Below, one piece after another: positions 22,102 through 32,283 of a stretch of DNA of 64,000 bases; the first letter of the stretch is position 1, and each line of letters opens with the position of its first letter. The notes beneath the pieces are model-generated. The model was not told the origin of the DNA and searched no databases. It saw only the letters and a list, made by a program, of their open reading frames with translations. Source of the DNA: Lamellibrachia columna. Its lineage: Eukaryota; Annelida; Polychaeta; Sabellida; Siboglinidae. The stretch is taken from the NCBI GenBank assembly GCA_963662155.1, contig OY759261.1, forward strand, positions 85,001 through 149,000. The letters are read 5' to 3'. The translations under genes and the position numbers were made by a program.

Positions 22102-23395
22102 GGTGAGACACTAGGGAGACTTAGTGACAGCCACATGGTTGTGTGTCTGGAGGATGGAGTGTAACTACAGGTGAGACACTAGGGAGACTTAGGGACAGTC
22201 ACAGGGTTGTGTGTCTGGAGGATGGAGTGTAACTACAGGTGAGACACTAGGGAGACTTAGTGACAGCCACAGGGTTGTGCGTCTGGAGGATGGAGTGTAA
22301 CTACAGGTGAGACACTAGGGAGACTTAGTGACAGTCACAGGGTTATGCGTCTGGAGGATGGAGTGTAACTACGGGTGAGACACTAGGGAGACTTAGTGAC
22401 AGTCACAGGGTTGTGTGTCTGGAGGATGGAGTGTAACTACGGGTGAGACACTAGGGAGACTTAGGGACAGTCACAGGGTTGTGCGTCTGGAGGATGGAGT
22501 GTAACTACGGGTGAGACACTAGGGAGACTTAGTGACAGTCACAGGGTTGTGCATCTGGATGATGGATTGTAACTACGGGTGAGACACTAGGGAGACTTAG
22601 GGACAGTCACAGGGTTGTGTGTCTGGAGGATGGAGTGTAACTACAGGTGAGACACTAGGGAGACTTAGGGACAGTCACAGGGTTGTGTGTTTGGAGGATG
22701 GAGTGTAACTACAGGTGAGACACTAGGGTGACTTAGGGACAGTCACAGGGTTGTGTGTCTGGAGGATGGAGTGTAACTACAGGTGATACACTAGTAGGGA
22801 GACTTAGTGACAGTCACAGGGTTGTGTGTCTGGAGGATGGAGTGTAACTAAAGGTGAGACACTAGGGAGACTTAGGGACAGTCACAGGGTTGTGTGTCTG
22901 GAGGATGGAGTATAACTAAAGGTGAGACACTAGGGAGACTTAGGGACAGTCACAGGGTTGTGTGTCTGGAGGATGGAGTGTAACTAAAGGTGAGACACTA
23001 GGGAGACTTAGGGACAGTCACAGGGTTGTGTGTCTGGAGGATGGAGTGTAACTAAAGGTGAGACACTAGGGAGACTTAGGGACAGTCACATGGTTGTGTG
23101 TCTGGAGGATGGAGTGTAACTAAAGGTGAGAGACTAGGGAGACTTAGGGACAGTCACAGGGTTGTGTGTCTGAAGGATGGAGTGTAACTAAAGGTGAGAC
23201 ACTAGGGAGACTTAGGGACAGTCACAGAGTTGTGCGTCTGGAGGATGGAGTGTAACTACGGGTGAGACACTAGGGAGACTTAGGGACAGTCACAGGGTTG
23301 TGCGTCTGGAGGATGGAGTGTAACTACGGGTGAGACACTAGGGAGACTTAGGGACAGTCACAGAGTTGTGCGTCTGGAGGATGGAGTGTAACTAC
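22102..23395. repeat. 68-bp minisatellite, ~19 copies, in a DUS3L-like intron
   Basis: GGTGAGACACTAGGGAGACT recurs every 68 bp (22102, 22170 and on). Other unit parts are GACAGTCACAGGGTTGTG, TCTGGAGGATGGAG and TGTAACTAC. The last unit runs directly into the splice donor of the 23396-23512 exon: on the minus strand the intron starts GTAGTTACACTCC, which is also the unit sequence. The unit therefore derives from the first ~68 bases of that intron. Confidence 0.95.
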
Positions 23396-23512
23396 CTTCT
23401 GGAAGACCAGGTCCAGTGGACATCCACAGTTGATGTCAACAAAGTCCATCTCAATGTTCTCCTGAAGCAGTTGGGCACAGCGCGTCATAGTGTCTGTGTA
23501 CGAACCACACAG
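23396..23512 (-). pseudogene. DUS3L: DUS3L-like exon, intact 39 codons
   Basis: Exactly 117 bp in phase 0 between TTGTAG|CTGTGT and CAGAAG|GTAGTT. It encodes LCGSYTDTMTRCAQLL through DFVDINCGCPLDLVFQK, the FMN-barrel strand with the invariant N-x-GCP motif. On its own this exon looks under constraint. Its donor touches the 68-bp minisatellite. Confidence 0.88.
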
Positions 23513-23722
23513 CTACAACAGACCAACGTCCTGTAAGAGACCATACACAGTAAGAGACCACACTCCTATAACAGACCATACATCGTAAGAGACCACACAA
23601 TGTAACAAACCATTATATTGTAAGAGACCACACAATGTAACAGACCATCATACCGTAAGAGTCCACACTCCTATTAGAGACCATTGTACTGTAAGTGACA
23701 ATACATAAGAGACCATAAGCAT
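23513..23722. repeat. Degenerate short repeats of GTAAGAGACCA type
   Basis: About ten imperfect copies of (G/C)TAAGAGACCA(C/T)AC at irregular 15-30 bp spacing. The same run resumes at 24601-24690 after the hAT-type insertion, showing one array split by the transposon. Confidence 0.75.
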
Positions 23723-23730
23723 ACCATAAG

Positions 23731-24600
23731 CAGGGCTGGGGTGAATAAAAAAATTAATTGGAGTTATTCAATTCAATTCCTGAATTTGAATTGAAAGATT
23801 TTGAGTAAGTTGAATTGGAATTGAAATACACTGAGTAAGTTGAATTGGAACTGAGAGAAAATGAAATGAACCTCATTTTCTTGTGCTGGTGCAATCTGGT
23901 TTATTTCTAAAGTGGTCCTCAATCCAACCTTAGAATTGTATATGAACTCAAAGTCTTTGTAGCAGCTAAACATACATTTGTACACCATTTGAAGATCTGA
24001 GGTGAGAACATTTGTCCAAATTTGTACAAAAGATCTGCATGTCCTTTGTGTGTGCTAGGAATGTGTGAAGCCATAGCCACCCCAATGGGTTATCCCAACA
24101 ATTAGTAATTGGCTTGCTACTCCTGCATTGTTTCATTGAGCAGGTATTTCTGAATGCATCAAATTATCAGTCTACTGGTCTTTTCATGTTGTTTGAATAA
24201 TGGCTCAGCCATTGTTTGTACATTGTTTACAATTACTAGCAGTTGGAATAACATGAAAACAAACCTGATATTTTGCAAGTTTGCGATGGATGTAATAAAA
24301 AAGTAATATACTATTATCTATTACTTTAGGATCTATTACTATTACTTTTGAAAAAAGTTCCTCTAGTACTATTACAGAAAAAAATGTCAATTACATATTA
24401 CTATTATCCCATGCGTTTGCTTTGAAAAACTCCCATAGAATTAATTCGGAATTTGAATTGAACTGGATTTGAATTGGAATTGAAAGATTTGAGCTGGAAT
24501 TTTAAATAAATGAAGAGAATTTTTTTTTATTTGAATTGGATTTGATTAAATTGAATTGAAAGGAATTGGAATTGATTAAATGGAATTGACCCCAGCCCTG
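23731..24600. mobile_element. hAT-type non-autonomous DNA transposon (870 bp)
   Basis: The left end is CAGGGCTGGGGTGAA and the right end, reversed, CAGGGCTGGGGTCAA, a 15-bp terminal inverted repeat with one mismatch. It is flanked by perfect 8-bp duplications ACCATAAG at 23723-23730 and 24601-24608, the hAT target length. Both subterminal regions are dense in TTGAATT/GGAATTGA units. No transposase frame is present, so it would need a protein in trans. Confidence 0.92.
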
Positions 24601-24608
24601 ACCATAAG

Positions 24609-24700
24609 AGACCATACATGGCAAGAGAACAGACACAGTAAGAGACTATATTTCTGTAAGAGTCCATACATGGTTATATACCATACTACTGACTCAAGTT
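24609..24700. repeat. Continuation of the GTAAGAGACCA degenerate array
   Basis: Copies such as AGAGACCATACATGG, CAGTAAGAGACTATA and TGTAAGAGTCCATACATGG are the right-hand remainder of the array at 23513-23722. Confidence 0.65.
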
Positions 24701-24896
24701 AATGCAAATTAGCACCTGCTGACATTAAACTTACATCACAAAATTTGCTGATCTGATTATGTCATGGTGTTACACACACAATGCCCATCCATAGGTGGTT
24801 ATCAACATGTAGATTTCTAGCGCAAAATAATTTTGTAGTGATGACTTGCAAGAGATTATAGGAATTGTGGGCAGCCTACATAAGAGCAACAATCAC

Positions 24897-25020
24897 CTGT
24901 ACACCAAACATGTACTCGGATTCGTGTCACCGAAGTATGGCCCACTCAGACTGTTGTCCCTTCAGTAGCAGCACAGACATCATATGTTTTAAATAGTCGT
25001 CGGAAAGGCAGATTCTCCAC
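24897..25020 (-). pseudogene. DUS3L: DUS3L-like exon with internal deletion, frameshift and premature stop
   Basis: The acceptor is TTTTTTTTAG|GTGGAG and the donor CAG|GTGATT. It begins VENLPFRR (family: VGNLPFRR). It then jumps frame at about 24978 with loss of roughly 29 bp that would carry the conserved CGE region, and continues LLKGQQSEWAILR-stop-HESEYMFGVQ. The stop is TGA where an Arg codon is expected, one C-to-T change from CGA. Confidence 0.82.
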
Positions 25021-25800
25021 CTAAAAAAAAGATCAGAAATGTGCTTCATTATAACTTAAAATTTACACAATAGTCCTCACAGACTTCAGTTGACATGGGT
25101 GTTAACATCTGTGCATGAAATGCGGGATACATCCTCCTGAGCCTCTTCCATTCAACTTTCATTGCTGTTAGATTTTTCCGTCATTTATTTAACATGCTGT
25201 TTTATGTGCCATTCTCATTCATGATGAATGCCCGAGTGAGTAAATGTGAAATCACTTAAGACCAAGAAATAAAATGTTCCTAGAATGGCCTCATGAACAA
25301 CAAATACATCAATTTTATCGTGAAATTTGTTTGTTTTAAAAAATTACAAAAAACCGTAACATTTCAAGATTACAAATTACATGATTTATAAGGGTACCTA
25401 TCCATGCCTCATGTAACAATCTCTTAAGATAAATGTTATATCGCAAAATGCGATGGAAATCATAAATTATATCGTAAAATGTGATGGAAATTATGTGGTA
25501 TACAATGCACAAACCTTATCAATCAAAAACAAGAATAATTCCTTTGACTTACTGTAGTCAACGGAACAAAATAGAGTTTGTCAGAAAAGTTCAACTACAA
25601 CAACAGAACACATTCATGCAACAGGAAAACTTGCTTTCCACCAACATTACAAAGATGTGATTTCGATAGCAAAGCACCTCAAGAAACCCACAATGTGGGC
25701 CATAATATGTAAGAACATTAATGCTATTAAAATCGCACTCGTCTACCATTAAATTTTTTTAAATGGGGACTGGCTAAGAAATAAACCTGTGATTAGATTT
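25021..25800. other. No gene seen
   Basis: AT-rich sequence upstream of the last recognised DUS3L-like exon. I searched by eye for the next upstream exon on the minus strand and did not find it. Confidence 0.5.
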
Positions 25801-27937
25801 AGCAAGATTGCCATCCCAAACAAGTTCCAGATGGCAAGTGGACAAGAAAGCGATTGGCTTATCGAGAGTCGAAAAATGTTCTCATCTATGTGTAGCCCGC
25901 CCTTATCAAATATCTGTCAATTCTATTTTTAAACATATTCACACTACTAGCATTAACACAATCATTTGGCAGTTTGTTCCATTCATTTATCACCCTCAGT
26001 GAGAAAGAGTACTTTCTCATGTCCAACCTACACTGCTCCTTAACTAATGCTGCTTTGTGTCCTCTGGTTTTACTGCCTTTTTTAAGTTTGAAGAACATTT
26101 TCCTATCAACATCCTCATAACCGTTCACTATTTAAAAAAACTTCTATTTGGTCTCCTCTTAGTCTCCTTGTCTCTAGTGTTGTCAAACCACATTTGAATA
26201 AGCGGCTTTCATAACTAAGGTCTCTCAATCCTAGAAACATTTTAGTTGCTCTTGGTTGTATTCTTTCTAGCTTGTCTATGTCCTTTTTTACGATACGGCC
26301 TCCATGCTTGAATACAATATTCCAAATGTTGTCTAACTATTGCTTTATACAGGGGTACAATTAGCTGTTTCTCCTTATAAATGATAGTTCTCCTAATTAG
26401 CCTTAGAATTTGATTTCCTTTCGAAGCAGCTATCCCACATTGCGCTGAAACTTTCATGTCAGCACTAAATGTTACTCCTAAGTCCTTTTCTTGTGTGGTT
26501 CTACCTAGTACAGCATCCCCCATTTTATATTCTTCGTCCATGTTTCCATGTCCTATGTGTATGCATTTACACTTCCCAAAATTGAGTAACATTTGCCATT
26601 TTTCTGACCATTTAATTAATTTACCTAGATCATACTGTAAACTTTGTTTATCTGTATCATTAGTACCCTTTCTGAATAATTTTGTGTCATCTGCAAATGT
26701 CAGTACTTTGCTAGATATGTCATCTTCCAAATCATTTATATATATTAAAAACAGTATAGGGCCTAATACTGATCCCTGTGGTACCCCACTCAAAACCGAT
26801 TTCCAATTTGAAATCTCACCATCTACTATTACTCTCTGTCTTCTGTGTGTAAGCCACTTTTCTATCCAGTTGATTACATCATTACCTATACCATGGGCTT
26901 TTAGTTTAAGTAACAATCTTTGATGTGGCACTTTATCGAAATCTTTCTAAAAATCTAAGTAGACAACATCCACTGGTGACCCGTCATCTACCCACTTTGT
27001 AATTTCTCCCAAAAAACATAAAAGATTGGTTAGACATGACCTTGCTTTTAGGAACCCATGTTGAGATGTATTTATTAATTTATGTTTTACAAGGAATTCC
27101 ACCATGTGGTCTCTAATTAATGTTTCGAGTAATTTACATACAACTGATGTTAAACTCACTGGTCTGTAATTTTCTGGCTTGTTCCTCGATCCCTTCTTAA
27201 ATAGCGGTGTAATGTTTGCTTCTTTCCATTCTGAAGGAACTATTCCTTCTTCTAGTGACAAGTTAAACAATTTTGCAAGTGGTGTACTAATTTGCTCAAC
27301 AATTTCCTTAAGCAGTTTTGGTGTTATCCCATCAACTCCAGGTGATTTATTATCTTTCATCTTCTTAATTTTCTTTGCTATCATTTCAGAAGTTACAAAT
27401 AACTGCCCTATATGTTCTGATTTATTGCCCTCAAATTTAGTAAATGGGACTGGAACTGAGCTGATATCTTCTGTGGTAAAAACTCAGCTGAAATACTCAT
27501 TCAGGACCTCTGCCATTTGAAACACGTCTGAAATTATGTTTCCCCTGTTGTTTTCCAGTGGTCCGACCTTATCTCGAACGTTCTGTTTACTCTTTACATA
27601 AGCATAGAAACTCTTGCTGTAATTTTTTATATTACCTGCCAATTTATTTTCAAAGGTTCTTTTAGATTTTCTAATTTCAGTTGTAGCTAGGTCAAGTGCC
27701 TCTTTGTAATTTGCATATTCTTCATCCTTTCCGGTATGCCTATAAACCCTCCAAATATTTGGATTAAACACTATTTTTCTAATAGCTTCTTTTGACAAGT
27801 GTTTCTTTCCAGACTGTTTTCCTTTTTTCAAGGAAACAAATTTATCGATGATACTCTCAATTTCATATTTTAGAATATTCTAACATTCAATTGCAGTCTT
27901 ATTCATCAGCATGTTATTCCAATCTAGCTTTGCTAAG
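25801..27937 (-). pseudogene. LINE retrotransposon (jockey/CR1-like), broken reverse transcriptase, copy 1
   Basis: Minus-strand pieces follow in order: KKHLSKEAIRK (27831-27484), KDNKSPGVDGITPKLLKEIV with NYRPVSLTSVVCKLLE (27384-26947), PHQRLLLKLKAHGI with SGVPQGSVLGPILFLIYIND and the catalytic FADD (26931-26242), and a C-terminal piece with RINEWNKLP-type sequence (26128-25886). They lie in different frames or are broken by stops, so the copy is dead. The 5' half with the endonuclease is missing beyond 27937. The 3' end carries GGCAATCTTG, as in the copies at 30.4 and 55.6 kb. Confidence 0.9.
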
Positions 27938-29071
27938 ATTAGCAACTGATAACTTGGTTTACATATCAGTTGTCAGTGATTTGTTTGGTTAAAATGAACT
28001 GGTAACTCAGAGGGGGTCCACTGACAAACATATCACTGGAAGAATGGCGACAAAATAACAGGAACATAACAACCAATTCTGCTGTAACTTCCTGTAAGAA
28101 TTGGCTTTTTAAAATTAATGTGTTTATGGGCCAAGTGGAACTATTATTTCATTAAATATAATACACTGTTCCTTCAACAACAAACTGCATCAAGACTTTT
28201 TTACTGAGATGGTGTCATGCGCACCACGTGAATATAAATATAAGTGTCGCCATGCGGCACCAGCCTAGAGAAACATTAACCAGGTTCCCAATTAATTCAT
28301 CAGAAGCGCTCTGGGCACCATGTGGATATATATGTATAAAAGTGGTCCCACACAGCGCCAAGACCATTAACATGACCGGTTATTATTTCAGTGTAGAATA
28401 ACCGTTCAGTTACATGTTGAATGTCGATGTGGTTGATTAAAAATACAATGAATGCACCCAACTGATATCGCTTCGGCTACTGTTTGGCAACATTTCTTGC
28501 AATGTCAAAGGTAAACATATATAGCCAGGACAACACTCTGAGATGTTTATTAACATTCCACTTGTTTTTGTTGCGTCTAAAATATTGCAGCTCCATAAAT
28601 ATTTTGAGTCGCCATGCAGGCCACTGTAGTCCAAAACTGAAGTCACCTGAAGCCATTTTTGGGCACCATTGGCAAACCGGCGACCGCTAAATCTCACCCG
28701 TGTCTAGTGCACGGTTCTCAATTACCATTTATTCATAGTACGGGTCTGCCACGGTTCAAGTCTGGCAGACTGGGAGTTGTCTACTCTTGAAAGCGGAGAG
28801 GAAAACTCCTAAAATTGCTAAATGCACCAAGAGATAAAATAGGTAAATCACAAGCAATTACGTAAATCATAACTGAATACATAATTCGAGCCTAGACTGT
28901 ACAGGCCAAGCCTAAGGTAAGGAGATTATGCTCAATGGATTGTGGCTGTCTAAGAAAAGAAGGCTAAGCCTGCAGCAAAATCTCCAAGCAGATTCTGCTG
29001 GACGGTGGCTGCCTAATATATTAAAGAAGGCTATGCCAGTCAGGGGCAGTACACACATGGGCTGTTAGCAG
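27938..29071. other. No gene seen
   Basis: Unique-looking sequence with several short frames, the longest 86 codons on the minus strand at 28437-28697. None matches a family I know. Confidence 0.5.
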
Positions 29072-30113
29072 TAAGCATTTGTCCTGCTGACATTAACTAT
29101 TCTATTCTACAGACGACCCATCGGCCTCATGCAATGTATTATCGCCCAGCTTGACATCAGGCTTGACTTGTATGGCCCCTAATTGTTCCACATCAGCCAT
29201 TCTGTGTGCAAAATATGCCTAACAGCGTAAATGACAAACCTAAAAACCGTTCTTAAACTGTCAACTTGCTAAAAGCTAGACCACCCAACAACTTTGCCAC
29301 ATCATAGCAAAGGCCACACGTGGTAGCAATTACGCCCTCTCTCTCGGATAATAATAAAAAATATCATCGATTGTCCAGGCTCCGTCACGAGGCGCCACCG
29401 TTTTTTATTTTCGCTCCCGCCTTGTTGGGGGGGGGAGGGGGTGTAGGGGGAATGGGCAAACATAGACATAAATACAACCCGTTAGTAAAGGGTTCAGGAT
29501 ACAGTTACACTTTCCATTGGTGGCCATGTCAATGTTTTGCATAATTATAAGAAAACGTGACCTTAAGCATTTGTCCTGCTGACATTAACTAAATACGTAC
29601 TCAGGTTTGATCGGTGCACATCTTGGGACTTGGATTGGTTTCCATGCATTGTCCGATTCTACAGACGACCCATCGGCCTCATGCAATGTATTATCGCCCA
29701 GCTTGACATCAGGCTTAACTTGTATGGCCCCAAATTGTTCCACATCAGCCATTATGTGTGCAAAATATGCCTAACAGCTTAAATGACAAACCTAAAAACC
29801 GTTCTTAAACTGTCAACTTGCTAAAAGCTAGACCACCCAACAACTTTGCCACATCATAGCAAAGGCCACACGTGGTAGCAATTACGCCCTCTCTCGGATA
29901 ATAATAAAAAATATCATCGATTGTCCAGGCTCCGTCACGAGGCGCCACCGTTTTTTTATTTTCGCTCCCGCCTTGTTGGGGGGGGAGGGGGTGTAGGGGG
30001 AATGGGCAAACATAGACATAAATACAACCCGTTAGTAAAGGGTTCATGATACAGTTACACTTTCCATTGGTGGCCATGTCAATGTTTTGCATAATTATAA
30101 GAAAACGTGACCT
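29072..30113. repeat. ~500-bp tandem duplication
   Basis: Two nearly identical copies begin GCATTTGTCCTGCTGACATT (29075 and 29567) and end GAAAACGTGACCTTAA (29566 and 30116). They share TCTACAGACGACCCATCGGC (29105 and 29658), the G-run near GCCTTGTTGGGGGG and TGGCCATGTCAATG. The second copy keeps about 65 extra bases after its start. The end block GGTCACGTTTTCTTATAAT with CATGGCCACCAATG recurs at about 63724-63770, so the duplicated unit contains part of a dispersed repeat. Confidence 0.9.
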
Positions 30114-30116
30114 TAA

Positions 30117-30416
30117 CAATTTCTAAAAGTTTTTACCAGCTGCTGTCATCATCCCACTGACAATTAGTTTTGTCAAAATTATACATTTCTAACTCTTGTA
30201 ATATGCCTGTATGTGCGATACCGCTCAATGTTTACCAATGTTGGCACGAACTACGGCGCACACGTTGTAAGGTTTGGTCAGCCTAAAATTGTAAGAACAG
30301 AGATAGTGGTCATTGGAGACATATTTAATCAATGATTTAACGTTAGCATAAAGAAAACCCAGGTTGATACAACTTATGTAAGGCAAGCTAGTTTCTGGCC
30401 AGTTTGCAGCTTTGCT
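30117..30416. other. No gene seen
   Basis: AT-rich sequence between the tandem duplication and the next LINE copy. Confidence 0.5.
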
Positions 30417-32283
30417 TATTTAACAAGATTTAACAAGATTTGCCATCCAAGCCAAAGGCCCAGATGGCAAGTGGACAAGGAAGCCATTGGCTTATCGAGA
30501 GTCCAACAATGTTCAACTACTTATAGCCCGCCCTCCTGAGATATGTGTCAACCTTGTTTTTAAACATATTCACGCTGCTAGCAGTTACACAATCTGTAGA
30601 CAATTTGTTCCATTCATTTATTGTCCTCTGTGAGAACGAGTGCTTCCTGATGTCCAATCTACATTGATCCTTTACTAATTTTACCTCATGTCCTCTAGTT
30701 CTGCTATCCTTCTTGAGTGAGAAAAACATATTTCTATCAATATTTTCATACCCATTCAATATCTTAAAAACTTCAATCTGATCTCCTCTTAACCTCCTTG
30801 TCTCTAGAGTTGTTAAACCACATTCTTTCAGGCGTTCTTCATAACTAAGGTCTCTCAGTTCTGGAATCATTTTAGTTGCTCTCCTTTGTATGCGTTCAAG
30901 CGTATCTATATCCTTCTTACGATATGGTCTCCATGCTTGTATACAGTATTCTAAATGAGGTCTAACTATTGCTTTATAAAGAGGTATAATTAACTTTTTT
31001 CCCTTGTATGTTATGTTTCTTCTAATCAATCCAAGAATTTGATTACCCTTTGAAGCTGCAATACCACACTGCTCTGAAACTTTCATATCAGCGCTTATTG
31101 TAACTCCTAAGTCCTTTTCTTTTACAGTAGTACCCAGAACAGTATCTCCCATTTTATAGTTTACATTCAAGTTCCCATGTCCTGTATGTAGGCATTTACA
31201 TTTCCCAAAATTTAACAACATCTGCCATTTCTCAGACCATTTCACTAATCTGTCTAGATCGTTTTGTAAATGTTGTTTATCACCATCAGTATTAACCTTT
31301 CTAAACAGTTTTGTGTCATCCGCAAATTTCAGTACGTTACTTGTTATACTGTCGTCCAAGTCATTGATATAAAATAAGAATAATATAGGACCTAATACTG
31401 ATCCTTGAGGTACCCCACTCAAAACCGATTTCCAATTTGAAACTTCTCCATCTACTACAACTCGTTGTCTTCTGTCAGTCAGCCATTGTTCTATCCAGTC
31501 AGTTATGCTATCCCCGATACCATGGGCTTTTAATTTAAGTAGTAATCTTTGATGTGGCACTTTGTCAAAAGCTTTCTGAAAATCTAAGTAGATAATATCT
31601 ACTGGCGATCCCACGTCTATCCACTTAGTGATTTCTTCCAAAAAACATAACATATTTGTTAAGCATGACCTCGCTTTAAGGAATCCATGTTGAGATGAAT
31701 TTAATAAGTTATGCTTAACGAGGAAGTCCACCATATGGTCTTTAATTAACCTTTCTAATAATTTACAAATCACTGACGTTAAACTCACTGGTCTGTAATT
31801 CTCTGACTTATTTCTCGAACCCTTTTTAAATAATGGTATGATGTTTGCTTCTTTCCATTCAAACAGAACAACTCCCTCTTTTAATGACAAGTTGAATACT
31901 CTTGCAAGTGGTATACTGATTTGTTCTACTGTTTCCATTAGTAATTTTGGAGGAATCCCATCCACTCCCGGTGATTTGTTATCCTTCATTGCCTTTATTT
32001 TCTTAGCTACCAATTCTGGAGTTACAACTAACGGACCTAAATAGTCAGATTTAGCCCCCTGAAATTTAGCATCAGCAACTGGTAATGAACTAATATCTTC
32101 TTTGGTAAACACTGAACTGAAGTAACCATTTAGGTCTTCCGCCATTAAAAACCCCTGTGATATTATATTTCCAGCACTGTCTTCTAGAGGTCCAACCTTG
32201 TTTTGTACGTTTTGTTTACTCCTGACATATGCATAACAACTCTTGCTGTCATTTTTTATGTTACATGCTAGTTTTTGCTTATT
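30417..32283 (-). mobile_element. LINE retrotransposon (jockey/CR1-like), copy 2, long open reverse transcriptase
   Basis: A minus-strand frame stays open from 32478 to 30517, and its LINE part starts near 32283 (KLACNIKNDSKSCYAYVRSKQ). It has KDNKSPGVDGIPPKLL, NYRPVSLTSVICKLLE, YLDFQKAFDKVPHQRLL, SGVPQGSVLGPILFLFYIND, the catalytic FADDTKLF and the C-terminal RTINEWNKLS region. The same family as copy 1 is clear from shared blocks. The endonuclease domain is absent, a 5' truncation typical of LINEs. The 3' tail ends in repeated AAATCTTGTT (30420-30442). The first ~65 codons of the open frame (32478-32284) are flanking sequence fused by chance. Confidence 0.9.
30517..32283 (-). CDS. LINE reverse transcriptase fragment (uninterrupted)
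   Basis: About 589 codons of uninterrupted reverse transcriptase plus the C-terminal region, with no stops or shifts. The catalytic FADD and SGVPQG motifs are intact. With no endonuclease and no native start it cannot be autonomous, but the open frame shows that the insertion is much younger than copy 1. Confidence 0.75.
   Translation of the reverse strand, partial: NKQKLACNIKNDSKSCYAYVRSKQNVQNKVGPLEDSAGNIISQGFLMAEDLNGYFSSVFTKEDISSLPVADAKFQGAKSDYLGPLVVTPELVAKKIKAMKDNKSPGVDGIPPKLLMETVEQISIPLARVFNLSLKEGVVLFEWKEANIIPLFKKGSRNKSENYRPVSLTSVICKLLERLIKDHMVDFLVKHNLLNSSQHGFLKARSCLTNMLCFLEEITKWIDVGSPVDIIYLDFQKAFDKVPHQRLLLKLKAHGIGDSITDWIEQWLTDRRQRVVVDGEVSNWKSVLSGVPQGSVLGPILFLFYINDLDDSITSNVLKFADDTKLFRKVNTDGDKQHLQNDLDRLVKWSEKWQMLLNFGKCKCLHTGHGNLNVNYKMGDTVLGTTVKEKDLGVTISADMKVSEQCGIAASKGNQILGLIRRNITYKGKKLIIPLYKAIVRPHLEYCIQAWRPYRKKDIDTLERIQRRATKMIPELRDLSYEERLKECGLTTLETRRLRGDQIEVFKILNGYENIDRNMFFSLKKDSRTRGHEVKLVKDQCRLDIRKHSFSQRTINEWNKLSTDCVTASSVNMFKNKVDTYLRRAGYK

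Larger units (their letters stand above)
21244..25020 (-). pseudogene. DUS3L: DUS3L-type tRNA-dihydrouridine(47) synthase, three consecutive exons, degraded
   Basis: Three minus-strand exons at 25020-24897, 23512-23396 and 21414-21244 join in phase to give the central catalytic TIM-barrel region of a Dus3/DUS3L protein. This flavoenzyme family reduces uridine 47 of tRNA. Diagnostic stretches are LLKGQQSEWAILR, FGVQ joined to LCGSYTDTMT, DFVDINCGCPLDLVFQK, and GDGCVLMGRTGRF with the likely catalytic Cys, then LTVKMRTG and LRDWG. All three have AG acceptors and GT donors. The middle exon is perfect; the other two carry a deletion, an in-frame TGA and two frameshifts. The upstream N-terminal (zinc-finger) and downstream exons are not recognisable. 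I read it as a pseudogene; assembly error in two exons is the alternative. Confidence 0.85.

Noticed and set aside
29805..30119. 104-codon minus frame in the tandem duplication
   Set aside because: Crosses a G-run and repeat junctions, is disrupted in the sister copy, and has no recognisable domain.
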